DNA from: Paenibacillus_G elgii_A
GTDB lineage: Bacteria; Bacillota; Bacilli; Paenibacillales; NBRC-103111
DNA length: 64,000 nucleotides
Assembly: GCA_042219835.1 (NCBI GenBank)
Contig: JBHJMN010000016.1
Location: forward strand, 1-64,000
Direction: 5' to 3'
How positions within the stretch are numbered: position 1 is the first letter of the stretch; each line of letters starts with the position of its first letter. The notes under the pieces were generated by a model. It was not told where the DNA came from. It was given only the letters and a program-made list of their open reading frames with translations, and searched no databases. The translations under genes and the position numbers were made by a program. Below, piece after piece: positions 17,270 to 26,233 of the stretch.

Positions 17270-20073
17270 GCCGGGACCGAAACATACAGCAGCACTTTTT
17301 TACCCGGGATCGGGAAGGGATTTTCCGCACGAACGAAGGGTTCGATACGGTAGCGAAATCCGCCGGGCTCGATAACGGTTTTATTAAAGCGGCGCTGCAT
17401 CCGTACTGCGTGTACAAGGCGCCGCAGGAGCTGCTCGCACGCGGGGAAGTGGACGAGAGCCAGTATCCGGAAGCGTTCGGCGTCTTCCATGCCGACAGCG
17501 GGGAGCTTGTGATCGGACGCACCATTTACGTCAGCGCCGACTTCACCGGACAGCGGAGCGCTTTTTTCACGCATCATTACGTTGTGCCCAAGGAGCGTCA
17601 AGAGGCCTTTGTGCGTGAGCCGCAGCGGTTGTTTTCCCTTCGGGGCTTCCGAAGCGGCTACGATCTTCAAGAGGGGAAGACGATTCCGGAGCTGGACGAG
17701 CTGGATTGTGACACCGCGGCCAAAGGGGAGAACCCGGACCGGCTGCTCGGCAGACTGAAGCTGGACCGCGCCCGGTTTCTGCAGCTGCTTTATGCCGTGA
17801 TGGCGTCGCTTACGAACAAGAAGAAAGTGTACGTCGCGCTGGACGCGGACGTGTCTGCCGCGAGTGCCGAAGCGAAACGGCTGATGGAGCTGGTCTACCG
17901 CTGCCTGCCGTATGCGATGCGCCGGCAGCTCGGATTCGTCACGTACCAGAACGAGCCGGAAGGCAAGCAGCATTACCATGTCATGTTTGTGGAAAAAGGC
18001 AGTATCCGTCTGCCTGACCGTCAGCTTGAAAAAGATTATTTATTCGATCTGCCGAATGAGCGGATTCACGGGGTGGACGTATCCGGCGCCGAGCCTTCGT
18101 ATCTGGACTTCGTTTGGGAGCACCGGGGAGATAAGGCAGGTCTGGAGCGGTTCTACGATTTTTGCGAGGAAGCGTTGCAGGACGCTGGTCCCGCTGCGCT
18201 CGCCGTACCGACTTATTCCCAGCTGTGCGAGCTGTTCCGGATCGAGCAGGGACAGGACGGCTTGTACGAGCAGAATCGGGCAGGCACCGTGAAGGGCATT
18301 CTTCATTACCTGACCGCGGAAACTGCAGAACGGAAAAAACGGCTGAACGATCTGCTCGGCAAGCTGATCCGCAAGGAACTGATGGATGGGGACAGCGTGC
18401 CTACGGCGGAATTCGTTGCGCCGCTGCTGGATTATTACGCTTTTGCCGACGAGGGGACCAAGACGCTGCTGATTGCCAGCTTTGCGCTTTATATCCGGCG
18501 AGCGGCGTCTGCGGCCTCGGGCGATATCGGCGCGGCGGTTCCGCTGATCGATCCGCTGCGGAAGCAGAATGCGGTCTTTCTCTCCGTTCTAAAGCAGCTG
18601 CACGAGCAGCATCCCCAGACGGCGGAGCAGTATGCGGCCTATCGCATCGCTGCGAGCGGATCGATGAAGGAGTTTTTGGAAGAAATCAAGTTCTGGCTGG
18701 TCTCCACGGATGATCTGCTGCTGCAGCACTTCTTCCGCAACGAAGTATTGAAAAAAACGAAGCGGCTGCTCAAGGCGGAGAAATCAAGACGGATGGAAGT
18801 GGCCAAAAATACATACATCTACTTCGACCGTCTGCCGGAGCGCGAAGGAAAGCCGCAGTTCGAAGACTTCTGCATGCAGATCAAGCTGGAAATCCAGCTT
18901 GAATTGCTGGAAGACCTGACCCCAACTGGATTGAGCTACGAAGATCTGCTGCAGCTTGAGTTTATGCTGGACCCGCCGCAGCCCGAGCTTTTGTCCAACC
19001 TGAACAGCGGCGAACGCATGACGCTGGATCTGCTGACCGCCGTGTACCGGGTGCTGACGCTCGAGCAGCGTAAGCCGTCTGATGTTGTAGCAGCTATCGA
19101 GCGGCTTGGTCCGTTGGACTTGGAGCGGGCGCAGGAGCTGCTGAAGAAGACGCTCAGCGATAAGGTAGGGCCGGAGACGTTCGGCAAAATCGCCTACGCC
19201 TTCAGCCGTCCGGATGCCGGAATCCGGGGCGGGGGCGAATACGAAGCCGGGTATGACTTTGACCGGATGCTTGAGTACGTAGCCGCTCGGACCCGGGGGA
19301 CGGATACGATCTACGAATTTATGCTATGGAGCGCGGGGGACTCGCGATTTTCCGGCGGCTCGGGGATCGATATTCACTACCGCGCTGCGCTGACGCGGTA
19401 TTTTGACCGGCATGATTCCACGGCGTTCAAGAACAAGCCGATCAAGGAACTGCTGCTTGGCGTGCCGAACGAAGCATTCGCCGCCGTGTTTAAAGAAATC
19501 AAGATGAAGCAGGCTCCAGGCGTTGTCCAGTTTATGCAGCGGTATAAAAGAAAACTGTTTCGGCTAGGTCTTCTGGCGCTTCCGCTTGTGCTCATCATTA
19601 TGCTGTTGTCCACGTTCTGGACGCCGATGATAGGAGCGATTCTTCGCCCGGCGCCTACGCTCACGGTCGAGACGCTGCCGGAAAAAACGGCCCAGCCGGT
19701 TATCACCGTGAAGGCAAGCGCGACAGACGGCGGCTACGATCAGAGCCCGAGCATTTTCGTAAACGGGCAGCGCGTCGGCAGCGGACAAGTATCTGCTCCT
19801 GTCGTCCTGATGATCGGCGAGAATACGATCGAGATCAAGGCGGAGAACAAATACGGCAAAGCCAGCGAGCCGGTCGTCAAAAAAGTGCGGCTCGATCTCC
19901 CGATGCAAGGCCCGTCCCTTCCGGCGGGCGGCGCATCCAAAGCCGGCGGGGGAACGTCAGGCGGCGGGGCTTCCGGCGCTCAGACATCTACCGAACCGGT
20001 CGCCGGCCCGAAATTTACGCCGCCAAATACTAAGGGGAAACCGGATCAGCAAACAAATTCCGGCGGACGATAA
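17266..20073 (+). CDS. GAP1-N2 domain protein with TM helix and outer Ig-like domain
   Basis: A 935-aa protein, GTG start overlapping the GTPase stop. The first ~250 residues fit the GTPase-associated protein 1 N-terminal domain type 2: the opening IQQHFFTRDREGIF, a FDTVAKSAGL segment and an SAFFTHHYV motif. A long helical middle part follows. A strong membrane helix lies at about 765-790. Beyond it is a β-sandwich-like domain (VTVKASATDGG / VNGQRV / GENTIEIKAEN), like those of bacterial Ig-like glucodextranase-type modules, and a Gly/Ser/Thr-rich tail. So the GAP1 part is cytosolic and the tail outside. GAP1 proteins partner TRAFAC GTPases in predicted NTP-dependent conflict systems (recalled knowledge); the membrane anchor here is unusual. 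Last gene of the plus arm. Confidence 0.8.
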   Translation: MSRDRNIQQHFFTRDREGIFRTNEGFDTVAKSAGLDNGFIKAALHPYCVYKAPQELLARGEVDESQYPEAFGVFHADSGELVIGRTIYVSADFTGQRSAFFTHHYVVPKERQEAFVREPQRLFSLRGFRSGYDLQEGKTIPELDELDCDTAAKGENPDRLLGRLKLDRARFLQLLYAVMASLTNKKKVYVALDADVSAASAEAKRLMELVYRCLPYAMRRQLGFVTYQNEPEGKQHYHVMFVEKGSIRLPDRQLEKDYLFDLPNERIHGVDVSGAEPSYLDFVWEHRGDKAGLERFYDFCEEALQDAGPAALAVPTYSQLCELFRIEQGQDGLYEQNRAGTVKGILHYLTAETAERKKRLNDLLGKLIRKELMDGDSVPTAEFVAPLLDYYAFADEGTKTLLIASFALYIRRAASAASGDIGAAVPLIDPLRKQNAVFLSVLKQLHEQHPQTAEQYAAYRIAASGSMKEFLEEIKFWLVSTDDLLLQHFFRNEVLKKTKRLLKAEKSRRMEVAKNTYIYFDRLPEREGKPQFEDFCMQIKLEIQLELLEDLTPTGLSYEDLLQLEFMLDPPQPELLSNLNSGERMTLDLLTAVYRVLTLEQRKPSDVVAAIERLGPLDLERAQELLKKTLSDKVGPETFGKIAYAFSRPDAGIRGGGEYEAGYDFDRMLEYVAARTRGTDTIYEFMLWSAGDSRFSGGSGIDIHYRAALTRYFDRHDSTAFKNKPIKELLLGVPNEAFAAVFKEIKMKQAPGVVQFMQRYKRKLFRLGLLALPLVLIIMLLSTFWTPMIGAILRPAPTLTVETLPEKTAQPVITVKASATDGGYDQSPSIFVNGQRVGSGQVSAPVVLMIGENTIEIKAENKYGKASEPVVKKVRLDLPMQGPSLPAGGASKAGGGTSGGGASGAQTSTEPVAGPKFTPPNTKGKPDQQTNSGGR

Positions 20074-20080
20074 AACAAAG

Positions 20081-20119
20081 CAGCCTGAATCCTTTCACCA
20101 CCGAAAGGGATTCAGGCTG
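20081..20119. terminator. Bidirectional terminator between convergent genes
   Basis: CAGCCTGAATCC-ctttc / gaaag-GGATTCAGGCTG hairpin with a short loop, directly after the GAP1-N2 stop and before the minus-strand flippase stop. It marks the end of the plus-arm operon. Confidence 0.8.
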
Positions 20120-20144
20120 TCGTCGTTTCTGATGCTGCGGCTCG

Positions 20145-21644
20145 TTACTTGTGACGTGTTAGGGCGACGAGCGCAATATAACCGGCGGAGCAAGCGAACG
20201 TCAGGAGCATGAGCGTCAGCTGCAGAGGCATTCCGGTGAAGCCCGCGGCAGGCAGCAGCCGGCCTCCCCAAAGCATGACGACGCTGGTTAGCAGCAGCAG
20301 GACCACGGCGTTCATGGCAAGCGTCCTCCCGGAGAAGGAAAGCTGCAGATCGCGGCGGAGTACGGTAAGATTCCATAGTACCGGAATCATTTCAAGCAGC
20401 AGCACTCCCGCCGCGATCCCGGTATAGCCCCATCCGGGAATCCCCGTCAATACATAAAGCATAATCATTGAGCAGGCAATGCCGACGAGAATACCGCGCA
20501 TCGGTTCTTTTTTTCGGCCGACGGCCCACAGAACGCTTGTCGTCACTTCTCGCAGTCCCGCTAGCAGCGGACAGAGCGAAAGCAAGCGAATGGCTGTCGC
20601 AAGCTTCTCTTGGTCGAACAGCAGGCGCGCCAGTTCTTCGGCGAAGGTAAACAGGAAGAGCGACGCGCTGATTCCCCATAGTATACTTAAGTTTAGAGCC
20701 TTGCAGATTCTCCGGAAGGCGCGGTCGAACTGCCGTACCTGCCAATCGGCGGCGATTTTGGGGGACAGCGTGTGAGTAAGTGAAAACGTGATCAGGGTCG
20801 GGATATAGACGATCGTCATCGCCATCCCCGTCATTTCGCCGAATATGGCAAGTGCTTGTCCCGACGATAGTCCGGAGGCCTGGAGCTGCATAGGAACGAT
20901 GGCCGCTTCCAAGAAATCCGACAACGGCATGATAAGCCGGGTGGCCGTCAAGGCAAGCGCCGTATGCGCGAACAAGCGGAAATTGCGCTCCGGCAATGCT
21001 TCGCTTAAGGTGGCGCTCGCGGAAGAAGACGGTGAATGGCGAAGCAGCATCACAAGCAGGAAAGCCAAGGCGCAGCCGGCCCCCGTCGATGCGCCCAGCG
21101 CAGCCGTACCCAAGGCTTGCGGCATGCTGACGATCGTGCCGATCGAGAGGAGCAGCAGAATGGTTCCGACCCGGACCGATTGCTCGACGAGTTCGGAGGC
21201 CGCGATGGCCCCGAACGCTTCCAGGCCTTGAAGATATCCGCGAAGCAGACTTAGCAGCGGCACAAGCCAGAGCGCCGGCAAGAACATGCGAATCGCCAGC
21301 TCCAGCTTCTCGTTGCCGAGCAGAAGCGCAATTTCGTTCGTGAACAGGAAGAAGCCTATGCACAGCAGCGTACATACCCCGATGTAGAGCACGGACATGT
21401 TGCGGTAAATCCGCCAGCCGTTTCCGGCATCTTTGGCGGTGGACAAGGTCACCGCCATAGGCATGCCGCCGGTGAGCAAGGTCAGGGCAAGGCCGTAAAA
21501 CGAGTAGGCAATCTGATACAAGCCGACTCCTTCCGGACCCAAATAACGAAATAACGGAATGCGGAGGAGCAGCCCGAGCAATTTCACAATTAACATTGCG
21601 CTTGTCCGGAGCGCCATCTGCTTGAACATCGGGGGCAGAATCAT
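20145..21644 (-). CDS. SpoVB-like lipid/oligosaccharide flippase (MOP superfamily)
   Basis: About 499 aa with 12-14 membrane helices and the start region typical of the Firmicute SpoVB/YkvU group: 'LGLLLRIPLFRYLGPEGVGLYQIAYSFYGLALTLLTGGMPMAVT', a G-P-E-G-x-G-x-Y segment shared by this family. Members move lipid-linked wall precursors or polysaccharide units across the membrane; SpoVB acts in spore cortex synthesis. The start is uncertain among GTG 21656, ATG 21650 and ATG 21644; AGGTGG is best spaced for 21644. Same strand as the amidase-like gene 78 bp upstream and possibly co-transcribed. Confidence 0.8.
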   Translation of the reverse strand: MILPPMFKQMALRTSAMLIVKLLGLLLRIPLFRYLGPEGVGLYQIAYSFYGLALTLLTGGMPMAVTLSTAKDAGNGWRIYRNMSVLYIGVCTLLCIGFFLFTNEIALLLGNEKLELAIRMFLPALWLVPLLSLLRGYLQGLEAFGAIAASELVEQSVRVGTILLLLSIGTIVSMPQALGTAALGASTGAGCALAFLLVMLLRHSPSSSASATLSEALPERNFRLFAHTALALTATRLIMPLSDFLEAAIVPMQLQASGLSSGQALAIFGEMTGMAMTIVYIPTLITFSLTHTLSPKIAADWQVRQFDRAFRRICKALNLSILWGISASLFLFTFAEELARLLFDQEKLATAIRLLSLCPLLAGLREVTTSVLWAVGRKKEPMRGILVGIACSMIMLYVLTGIPGWGYTGIAAGVLLLEMIPVLWNLTVLRRDLQLSFSGRTLAMNAVVLLLLTSVVMLWGGRLLPAAGFTGMPLQLTLMLLTFACSAGYIALVALTRHK

Positions 21645-21722
21645 CCGCATCACCACCTCGGCCGGACGGAAAAGTGTTGTCCACTTTCATCTTATGTCCG
21701 AGGCGGCGGCCGTATGATTTCT

Positions 21723-22829
21723 CTAATCGGCGATATGAATCAATACAAAGTGGGTATAATTTTCCCAGCCCAGATCAAACGGAACGTGGTAACGGTCTGT
21801 CGTATGGCAGTTGATCAAGGGCAGTCCCTGCTCATCCTTGTCCACGACGACGGCAAAGTGGTCCACGTCGTTATTGTACATATAAGCAATCAGGTCGCCG
21901 GGCTTCAGCTTGGACCAGATGTCGGACGCCGAAGGGTTCCGCATGATCTGGTCGAAGGTGCCGCTGGCGATTACTTTCCCGTAACCGGAATAAAGGAGAA
22001 ACGACTTTAAAGCGTCGGTGCTTACCCATGCCCGGCTTCCGTTGCCGGCGCTATATCTCCACGTGCTCGTCATCGGCAGACCTCCGCCTTCGGCCGGGTC
22101 GCCGATGACTTGAGAAACGAAGTTCGTACAATCCCCGCCGATGCCGGTATAATCGCGGTATTTCGGATTGTAACGGTTATCGTTCCCGGCTCCCCAAGCC
22201 GAACCGGCGTATTTATTGGCATACGCTACGGCTTTTTCACGGTTGTACCGCTTCTTTTTCGGCGACTTTGGCTTCGTATCGGACTTCAGGCTTTCGGTTT
22301 CCGGCTCCGATGCGAAAGAAGGCTGGTGAAGCCATGCATCGTCTGAATCGATGTCAAGGGGATCAAGATACCATTCTTTAAGCACCCGAAGCTTCCCATT
22401 TTCTTTTTTTAAGGTAAGAACGTGCCGTGTTCCGATCCCGAATGCGACAGGCGCTTCGCTGCCTTGGGCGTACGAATAAGTGACTTTCATCCTGTGCACG
22501 AGCGATACTTTGACCAGCGAATCGGTTGGTCTTATACGAAAGATCTTCAGTGTCCCTTCGGTTCCATGGACGATGATACCTCTTTTGTCGGTCCAGGCCT
22601 GAAAATACGCTTTCCGCTTTTTTTCAAGAAACAGGGCCTGTTGGCTTGTAGGCACCTTTTCGAAATAAAAGGTGTCGATCGGCATGTCCCGAATTAGAAA
22701 TTCCGCCCGAGCCCGGTATAATTCCGTTAGAAAATTGTGGATTTCCTCGGTCTCCGACGAGGGCTCGGCGTTGGCTTGAAACGGGCCCAACATTAGCGAT
22801 AAGATAATGATCCAAGCGATACGGCGCAT
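21723..22829 (-). CDS. Secreted Amidase_6-type cysteine hydrolase
   Basis: A 368-aa protein. It has a signal peptide (MRRIAWIIILSLMLG...ANA) and an N-terminal α/β domain. The C-terminal domain is the 'putative amidase domain' (Amidase_6) of Firmicutes: YNREKAVAYANKYA, GGDCTNFVSQ with the likely catalytic cysteine, PGDLIAYMYNNDVDHFAVVV with the likely catalytic histidine, and 'LINCHTTDR'. This NlpC/CHAP-like fold probably cuts peptidoglycan or a related amide bond outside the cell. ATG 22829 is chosen because GGAGG stands nine bases before it; the longer reading from 22853 lacks this. Related proteins are common in multiple copies in spore formers. Confidence 0.85.
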   Translation of the reverse strand: MRRIAWIIILSLMLGPFQANAEPSSETEEIHNFLTELYRARAEFLIRDMPIDTFYFEKVPTSQQALFLEKKRKAYFQAWTDKRGIIVHGTEGTLKIFRIRPTDSLVKVSLVHRMKVTYSYAQGSEAPVAFGIGTRHVLTLKKENGKLRVLKEWYLDPLDIDSDDAWLHQPSFASEPETESLKSDTKPKSPKKKRYNREKAVAYANKYAGSAWGAGNDNRYNPKYRDYTGIGGDCTNFVSQVIGDPAEGGGLPMTSTWRYSAGNGSRAWVSTDALKSFLLYSGYGKVIASGTFDQIMRNPSASDIWSKLKPGDLIAYMYNNDVDHFAVVVDKDEQGLPLINCHTTDRYHVPFDLGWENYTHFVLIHIAD

Positions 22830-23094
22830 GCCGGGTTTCCTCCATCTCATCACACATTCAGTCCCGCATTAGTATGAGACAAATCGGGGAAAACATACTT
22901 CCTTTTACTTGGCTTGTCGATTTCCAGGAACCCGCGCTTCCGAAACGAATCGGCAGGAAACAATTGGCGAATGGGATTTTAAGAAATGCTTAAGAAACTT
23001 GTTGACAAATTGTAATATTATTTTAAGCTTATTTTAATGATCGTAATTTATCCTATTTAGTAACTAGTAAACTATGACATAGGACGGTGTGAGG

Positions 23095-23322
23095 ATGAAA
23101 GTTTTTGTAACCATTCAAAACAAAGAGATCCCCGTTTTCGCCGACAACTTGAATAAAAAGACATTGAAGCTCCTAAAGATGGCGCTGGATAAAAAGGTTG
23201 AAAGCGGAAGAATGACGCTGAAGAAATGTCTACAAACATTAATCAGCATTGAAGTGATCGGCTGCGAGGCCATTTTACATTCGTTTAACGAAAAAGATTC
23301 GCTTGCTTTGTCTCTCTACTAA
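23095..23322 (+). CDS. Small hypothetical protein (75 aa)
   Basis: Starts at ATG 23095, seven bases after GGACGG. Predicted to be a small, basic α/β protein with no membrane helix or Cys motif. No family recognised. A TTGACA hexamer lies at about 23002, but no good -10 was found at a fixed distance. Its stop codon lies inside the terminator hairpin at 23310-23340. Base composition is more AT-rich than its neighbours. Confidence 0.55.
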   Translation: MKVFVTIQNKEIPVFADNLNKKTLKLLKMALDKKVESGRMTLKKCLQTLISIEVIGCEAILHSFNEKDSLALSLY

Positions 23323-23340
23323 AGTAGGAGAGACTTTTTT
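23310..23340 (+). terminator. Rho-independent terminator
   Basis: GTCTCTC-TAC / GTA-GGAGAGAC stem with a 4-base loop followed by TTTTTT. It overlaps the stop codon of the small plus-strand gene and reaches the stop of the convergent AraC gene. Confidence 0.8.
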
Positions 23341-24145
23341 ATTCCCGGCGTTCGCCGCTTCGGTAGGCGCCCGGGGAAATGCCGAGCTTGTCTTTGAACA
23401 CCCGATGAAAATACGAATATCCTCCGAAACCGCAGCTTTCGGCAATTTGTTCGAGCGTCATGGCGGTATATTTCATCCGTTCCAAAGCGGCGGTCAGACG
23501 GATTTCGAGCGCGTATTCCAGCATCGTCTTGCCATAGCATTCCTTGAACAGATGAACCGCCCGGGATACGCTGAGTCCTGCCTGACGCGCGGCATCCTCT
23601 ACCTTGAACGTCGAAGTGGCATGCTCCTCCACGAACCTTTTCATCCGAAGCGCCGTAAAGGACCGGCCATAGGAGGGGGCGATTTCCGTGGCTGCGCGCT
23701 CTAACGACAGGCAAAGGGCCTGCAGCAAGCAGCCGATGAGTTCGCCGGTCTGTTTGTCCGCCGGGCGCTGCTTTTCAATAATCAAGTGCCGCCAAAGCGT
23801 CAGTAGCTGCTCTCCCGGATCGATTCGCGAGAGCGTCGGCTTGTCTCCGCGTTTCCACCATTGGTCCATCCAACGGCCGCCGCAGATCAAGTAGTAATCC
23901 CCGCTGGAAATTGTTCTTCCCTTGGACGTCGTTTCATATTCGTCGATAAACAGCTCGTACGTTGTTCCGGGATTCAGCAGCAGCAGATCCCCTTGTCCGA
24001 GCCGGTGCGTTTTGCCGTCGATCACCGCCTCGCTGGCCCCTTCCGTCTGCAGCCGGAACAAATAGAGCGGCAGCCCGGTTTTATAATGGGTATGAAACCG
24101 CTGCGCATGATACGAATAACCGCATGTGAACACTTCCGCTTCCAT
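23339..24145 (-). CDS. AraC-family transcriptional regulator
   Basis: A 268-aa protein with an N-terminal cupin sensor domain (residues 1-120, with the 'LGQGDLLLLNPGTTYEL' strand-turn typical of AraC cupins). A C-terminal double helix-turn-helix follows (about 170-265): 'FKVEDAARQAGLSVSRAVHLFKECYGKTMLEY' and the second HTH ending 'CGFGGYSYFHRVFKDKLGISPGAYR'. RBS GGAGGG before the ATG. It is divergent from the sugar isomerase / Gfo-Idh pair with a 137-bp shared gap, so it very likely controls that pair in response to a sugar or polyol. Confidence 0.9.
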   Translation of the reverse strand: MEAEVFTCGYSYHAQRFHTHYKTGLPLYLFRLQTEGASEAVIDGKTHRLGQGDLLLLNPGTTYELFIDEYETTSKGRTISSGDYYLICGGRWMDQWWKRGDKPTLSRIDPGEQLLTLWRHLIIEKQRPADKQTGELIGCLLQALCLSLERAATEIAPSYGRSFTALRMKRFVEEHATSTFKVEDAARQAGLSVSRAVHLFKECYGKTMLEYALEIRLTAALERMKYTAMTLEQIAESCGFGGYSYFHRVFKDKLGISPGAYRSGERRE

Positions 24146-24210
24146 GGCCGTCCCTCCGATTCACAAAAAGTAATAGCAAAATTGTTGATGTCACGATTAT
24201 ATCGTTTATG

Positions 24211-24238
24211 TTCATTTTAGGCTATTCTCGTGTATGAT
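24211..24238 (+). promoter_or_regulatory. Candidate SigA promoter for the isomerase/oxidoreductase operon
   Basis: TTCATT, a 16-base spacer and TATGAT, ending 44 bp before the isomerase start, in the divergent gap next to the AraC gene. A weak -35 fits an activator-dependent promoter. Confidence 0.4.
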
Positions 24239-24282
24239 GAGAGCAAATAAGCAATCTATTCCTAAATCAGGGAGTGTTCACG

Positions 24283-25053
24283 ATGAGAAGAATGGGCATC
24301 GGGCTTCAGTTGTACACATTGCGGGATGAAACCGCCGCCGATTTTCGCGGCACGTTAAGGAAAGTGGCGGAGCTTGGCTACGAGGGCGTTGAATTTGCCG
24401 GATACGGCCGTTTGGCGAAGGAAGAGCTGAGAGATTTGCTTCAGGAGCTGGGACTTAAAGCGATTGGCAGCCATGTCGGACTGCAGCAGCTGCGGGACGA
24501 TCTGCAGGGCCAAATCGACTACTTAAAAACAATCGGCGGACAATATTTGATTTGTCCTTACGTGGCCGAAGAAGACCGCCGTACCGAAGAGGATTGGAAA
24601 TCATTGTTTGCTTTCCTGCAAGAAGCGGGAACGGAAGTGCGCAAGCAGGGGCTTATTTTCGCCTACCACAACCATGCTTTCGAATTCGAGATGAACGTCG
24701 GCAGCTCTTATGTGTTCGATGCGATGTACGAAACGACTTCCCCCGAAGCGGTGCAAGTGGAGATGGACGTCTGCTGGGTGCAGTTCGCCGGGCAGGACCC
24801 GCTTGCCTATATTCCGAAATACGCCGGCCGGCTGCCGCTGCTGCACTTGAAGGATTTCGGCAAAGACGATAACGGAATGAAAACGCTGGAGCTCGGCTTA
24901 GGGGTCGTCGACCTGCCTAAGGTCATCGCCGCCGCATCCGAGGCAGGGGTAGAATGGCTCGTCGTAGAGCAGGACGTATGTCAGAAGCCTCCGCTGCAAA
25001 GCGTGGCAAACAGCCTGCAGTGGGTGAAAACGAACTATCTGCAAAATATTTAA
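24283..25053 (+). CDS. Sugar phosphate isomerase/epimerase (xylose isomerase-like TIM barrel)
   Basis: A 256-aa AP-endonuclease-2 family TIM barrel. Metal and substrate-site motifs can be seen: GIGLQLYTLRD at the start, GVEFAGY, AYHNHAFEFE (conserved HNH), VEMDVCWVQFAGQDP (conserved E-x-D), PLLHLKDF (HxKD) and VVEQD near the end. This is the IolE/IolI-like group that converts keto sugars or inosose derivatives. AGGGAG eight bases upstream fixes ATG 24283. Followed by a Gfo/Idh/MocA dehydrogenase after 29 bp. The pair resembles modules degrading inositol-like or other cyclic or keto sugars. Confidence 0.85.
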   Translation: MRRMGIGLQLYTLRDETAADFRGTLRKVAELGYEGVEFAGYGRLAKEELRDLLQELGLKAIGSHVGLQQLRDDLQGQIDYLKTIGGQYLICPYVAEEDRRTEEDWKSLFAFLQEAGTEVRKQGLIFAYHNHAFEFEMNVGSSYVFDAMYETTSPEAVQVEMDVCWVQFAGQDPLAYIPKYAGRLPLLHLKDFGKDDNGMKTLELGLGVVDLPKVIAAASEAGVEWLVVEQDVCQKPPLQSVANSLQWVKTNYLQNI

Positions 25054-25082
25054 TTTAACAAACCGAGGGAGCATTGAAATTC

Positions 25083-26102
25083 ATGAGCAAATTGAGAGTG
25101 GCCGTGATCGGCTGCGGCGCCATTTCCAAGCACCGTCATATTCCCGAGTACGCCGCAAATCCCCATGTGGAGCTGGTCGCTTTTTGCGATTTGGTTAAGG
25201 AAAGAGCCGAGCATTACGCCGGACAGTACGGAGCAAAGGCTTACACCGATTATGAAGCGCTGCTGCGCGAGGTTAAACCTGATGCGGTAAGCGTCTGCAC
25301 TCCGAATGCCCTGCATGCTCCAGTATCGATTGCCGCAGCGAAGTCCGGAGCGCATGTGCTGGTCGAGAAGCCGATGGCTGCGACGGAAGAAGAAGCGCTG
25401 GCGATGATCGAAGCAGCTAAGGAGAACGGCGTTTACTTGATGGTCGGTCACAACCAGCGGCTGATGCCTCACCATCTGAAGGCCAAACAAATATTGAGCA
25501 CGGGCGCTCTCGGCAAAGTGCTGACGTTCCGTACCGCTTTCGGACATCCGGGACCGGAAAGCTGGAGCGTCAACGGACGGGATAGCTGGTTTTTCCGCAA
25601 GGAGGAAGCGATTATGGGCGCCATGGGCGATCTGGGCGTACATAAATCCGACTTGATCCGCTGGCTGCTCGACGATGAAGTGGCGGATGTCGCCGGCTTC
25701 ATCGGCACGCTCGATAAAGCGGGAACGGACGTAGACGATAACGCGGCCTGCGTGCTTCGCATGAAGAGCGGCATCATCGGCACGCTTGCCGCAAGCTGGA
25801 CTTATTACCAAGGCGGGGACAACAGCACGGTGCTGTGGTGCGAGAACGGCGTCATGAAAATCGATACGCATCCGGACGATCAAATTATCGTGGAGCTCTG
25901 CAACGGGTCCGTCGAACGGCATAAGGTGGGCGCCATCGCCACCAACGAGAAGCAGACGGTTAGCGGCGTGATCGACGCGTTCGTGGAATCAATCGTGACG
26001 AAAACTCCGCCGAGCATTTCCGGGGAAGAAGGCATGCGCTCGCTGAAGGTGATTTTGGCGGCGTTCGAATCGCAGGCTACAGGTCAGGTCGTCAGGCTGT
26101 AA
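25083..26102 (+). CDS. Gfo/Idh/MocA-family NAD(P)-dependent oxidoreductase
   Basis: A 339-aa protein. The Rossmann nucleotide-binding motif is VIGCGAISKHRH near the N-terminus. It has the CTPNALHAPVSIAAAKSGAHVLVEKPMA segment, with the family's catalytic/cofactor E-K-P motif, and the GDLGVHKSDLIRWLL helix carrying the conserved D-x-G-x-H. Predicted to oxidise or reduce a sugar or cyclitol hydroxyl. ATG 25083 or TTG 25074 may start translation; GAGGGA lies upstream of both. It is co-transcribed with the isomerase and ends at a terminator. Together they form a short catabolic operon under the divergent AraC regulator. Confidence 0.88.
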   Translation: MSKLRVAVIGCGAISKHRHIPEYAANPHVELVAFCDLVKERAEHYAGQYGAKAYTDYEALLREVKPDAVSVCTPNALHAPVSIAAAKSGAHVLVEKPMAATEEEALAMIEAAKENGVYLMVGHNQRLMPHHLKAKQILSTGALGKVLTFRTAFGHPGPESWSVNGRDSWFFRKEEAIMGAMGDLGVHKSDLIRWLLDDEVADVAGFIGTLDKAGTDVDDNAACVLRMKSGIIGTLAASWTYYQGGDNSTVLWCENGVMKIDTHPDDQIIVELCNGSVERHKVGAIATNEKQTVSGVIDAFVESIVTKTPPSISGEEGMRSLKVILAAFESQATGQVVRL

Positions 26103-26112
26103 ATAAAGAAAC

Positions 26113-26149
26113 AAGGCAGTTCTTCGCGTTTCGAAGGGCTGCCTTTTTC
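26113..26149 (+). terminator. Rho-independent terminator
   Basis: AAGGCAG-tt-CTTCG / CGAAG-gg-CTGCCTT hairpin followed by TTTTT, ten bases after the oxidoreductase stop. Confidence 0.85.
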
Positions 26150-26203
26150 TCATGGAACGACCACGAATACAAACGATCTGGAGCGGCTGTGTCTATCCAT
26201 AAA

Positions 26204-26233
26204 TTGTAAAGTAGCTTGTCCTTGTGGTAAAAT
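26204..26233 (+). promoter_or_regulatory. Candidate SigA promoter for the nucleoside ABC operon
   Basis: TTGTAA, 18-base spacer, TAAAAT, about 155 bp before the lipoprotein gene. Another TATAAT stands at about 26321 without a clear -35. The 287-bp gap contains no recognisable purine riboswitch core. Confidence 0.35.
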
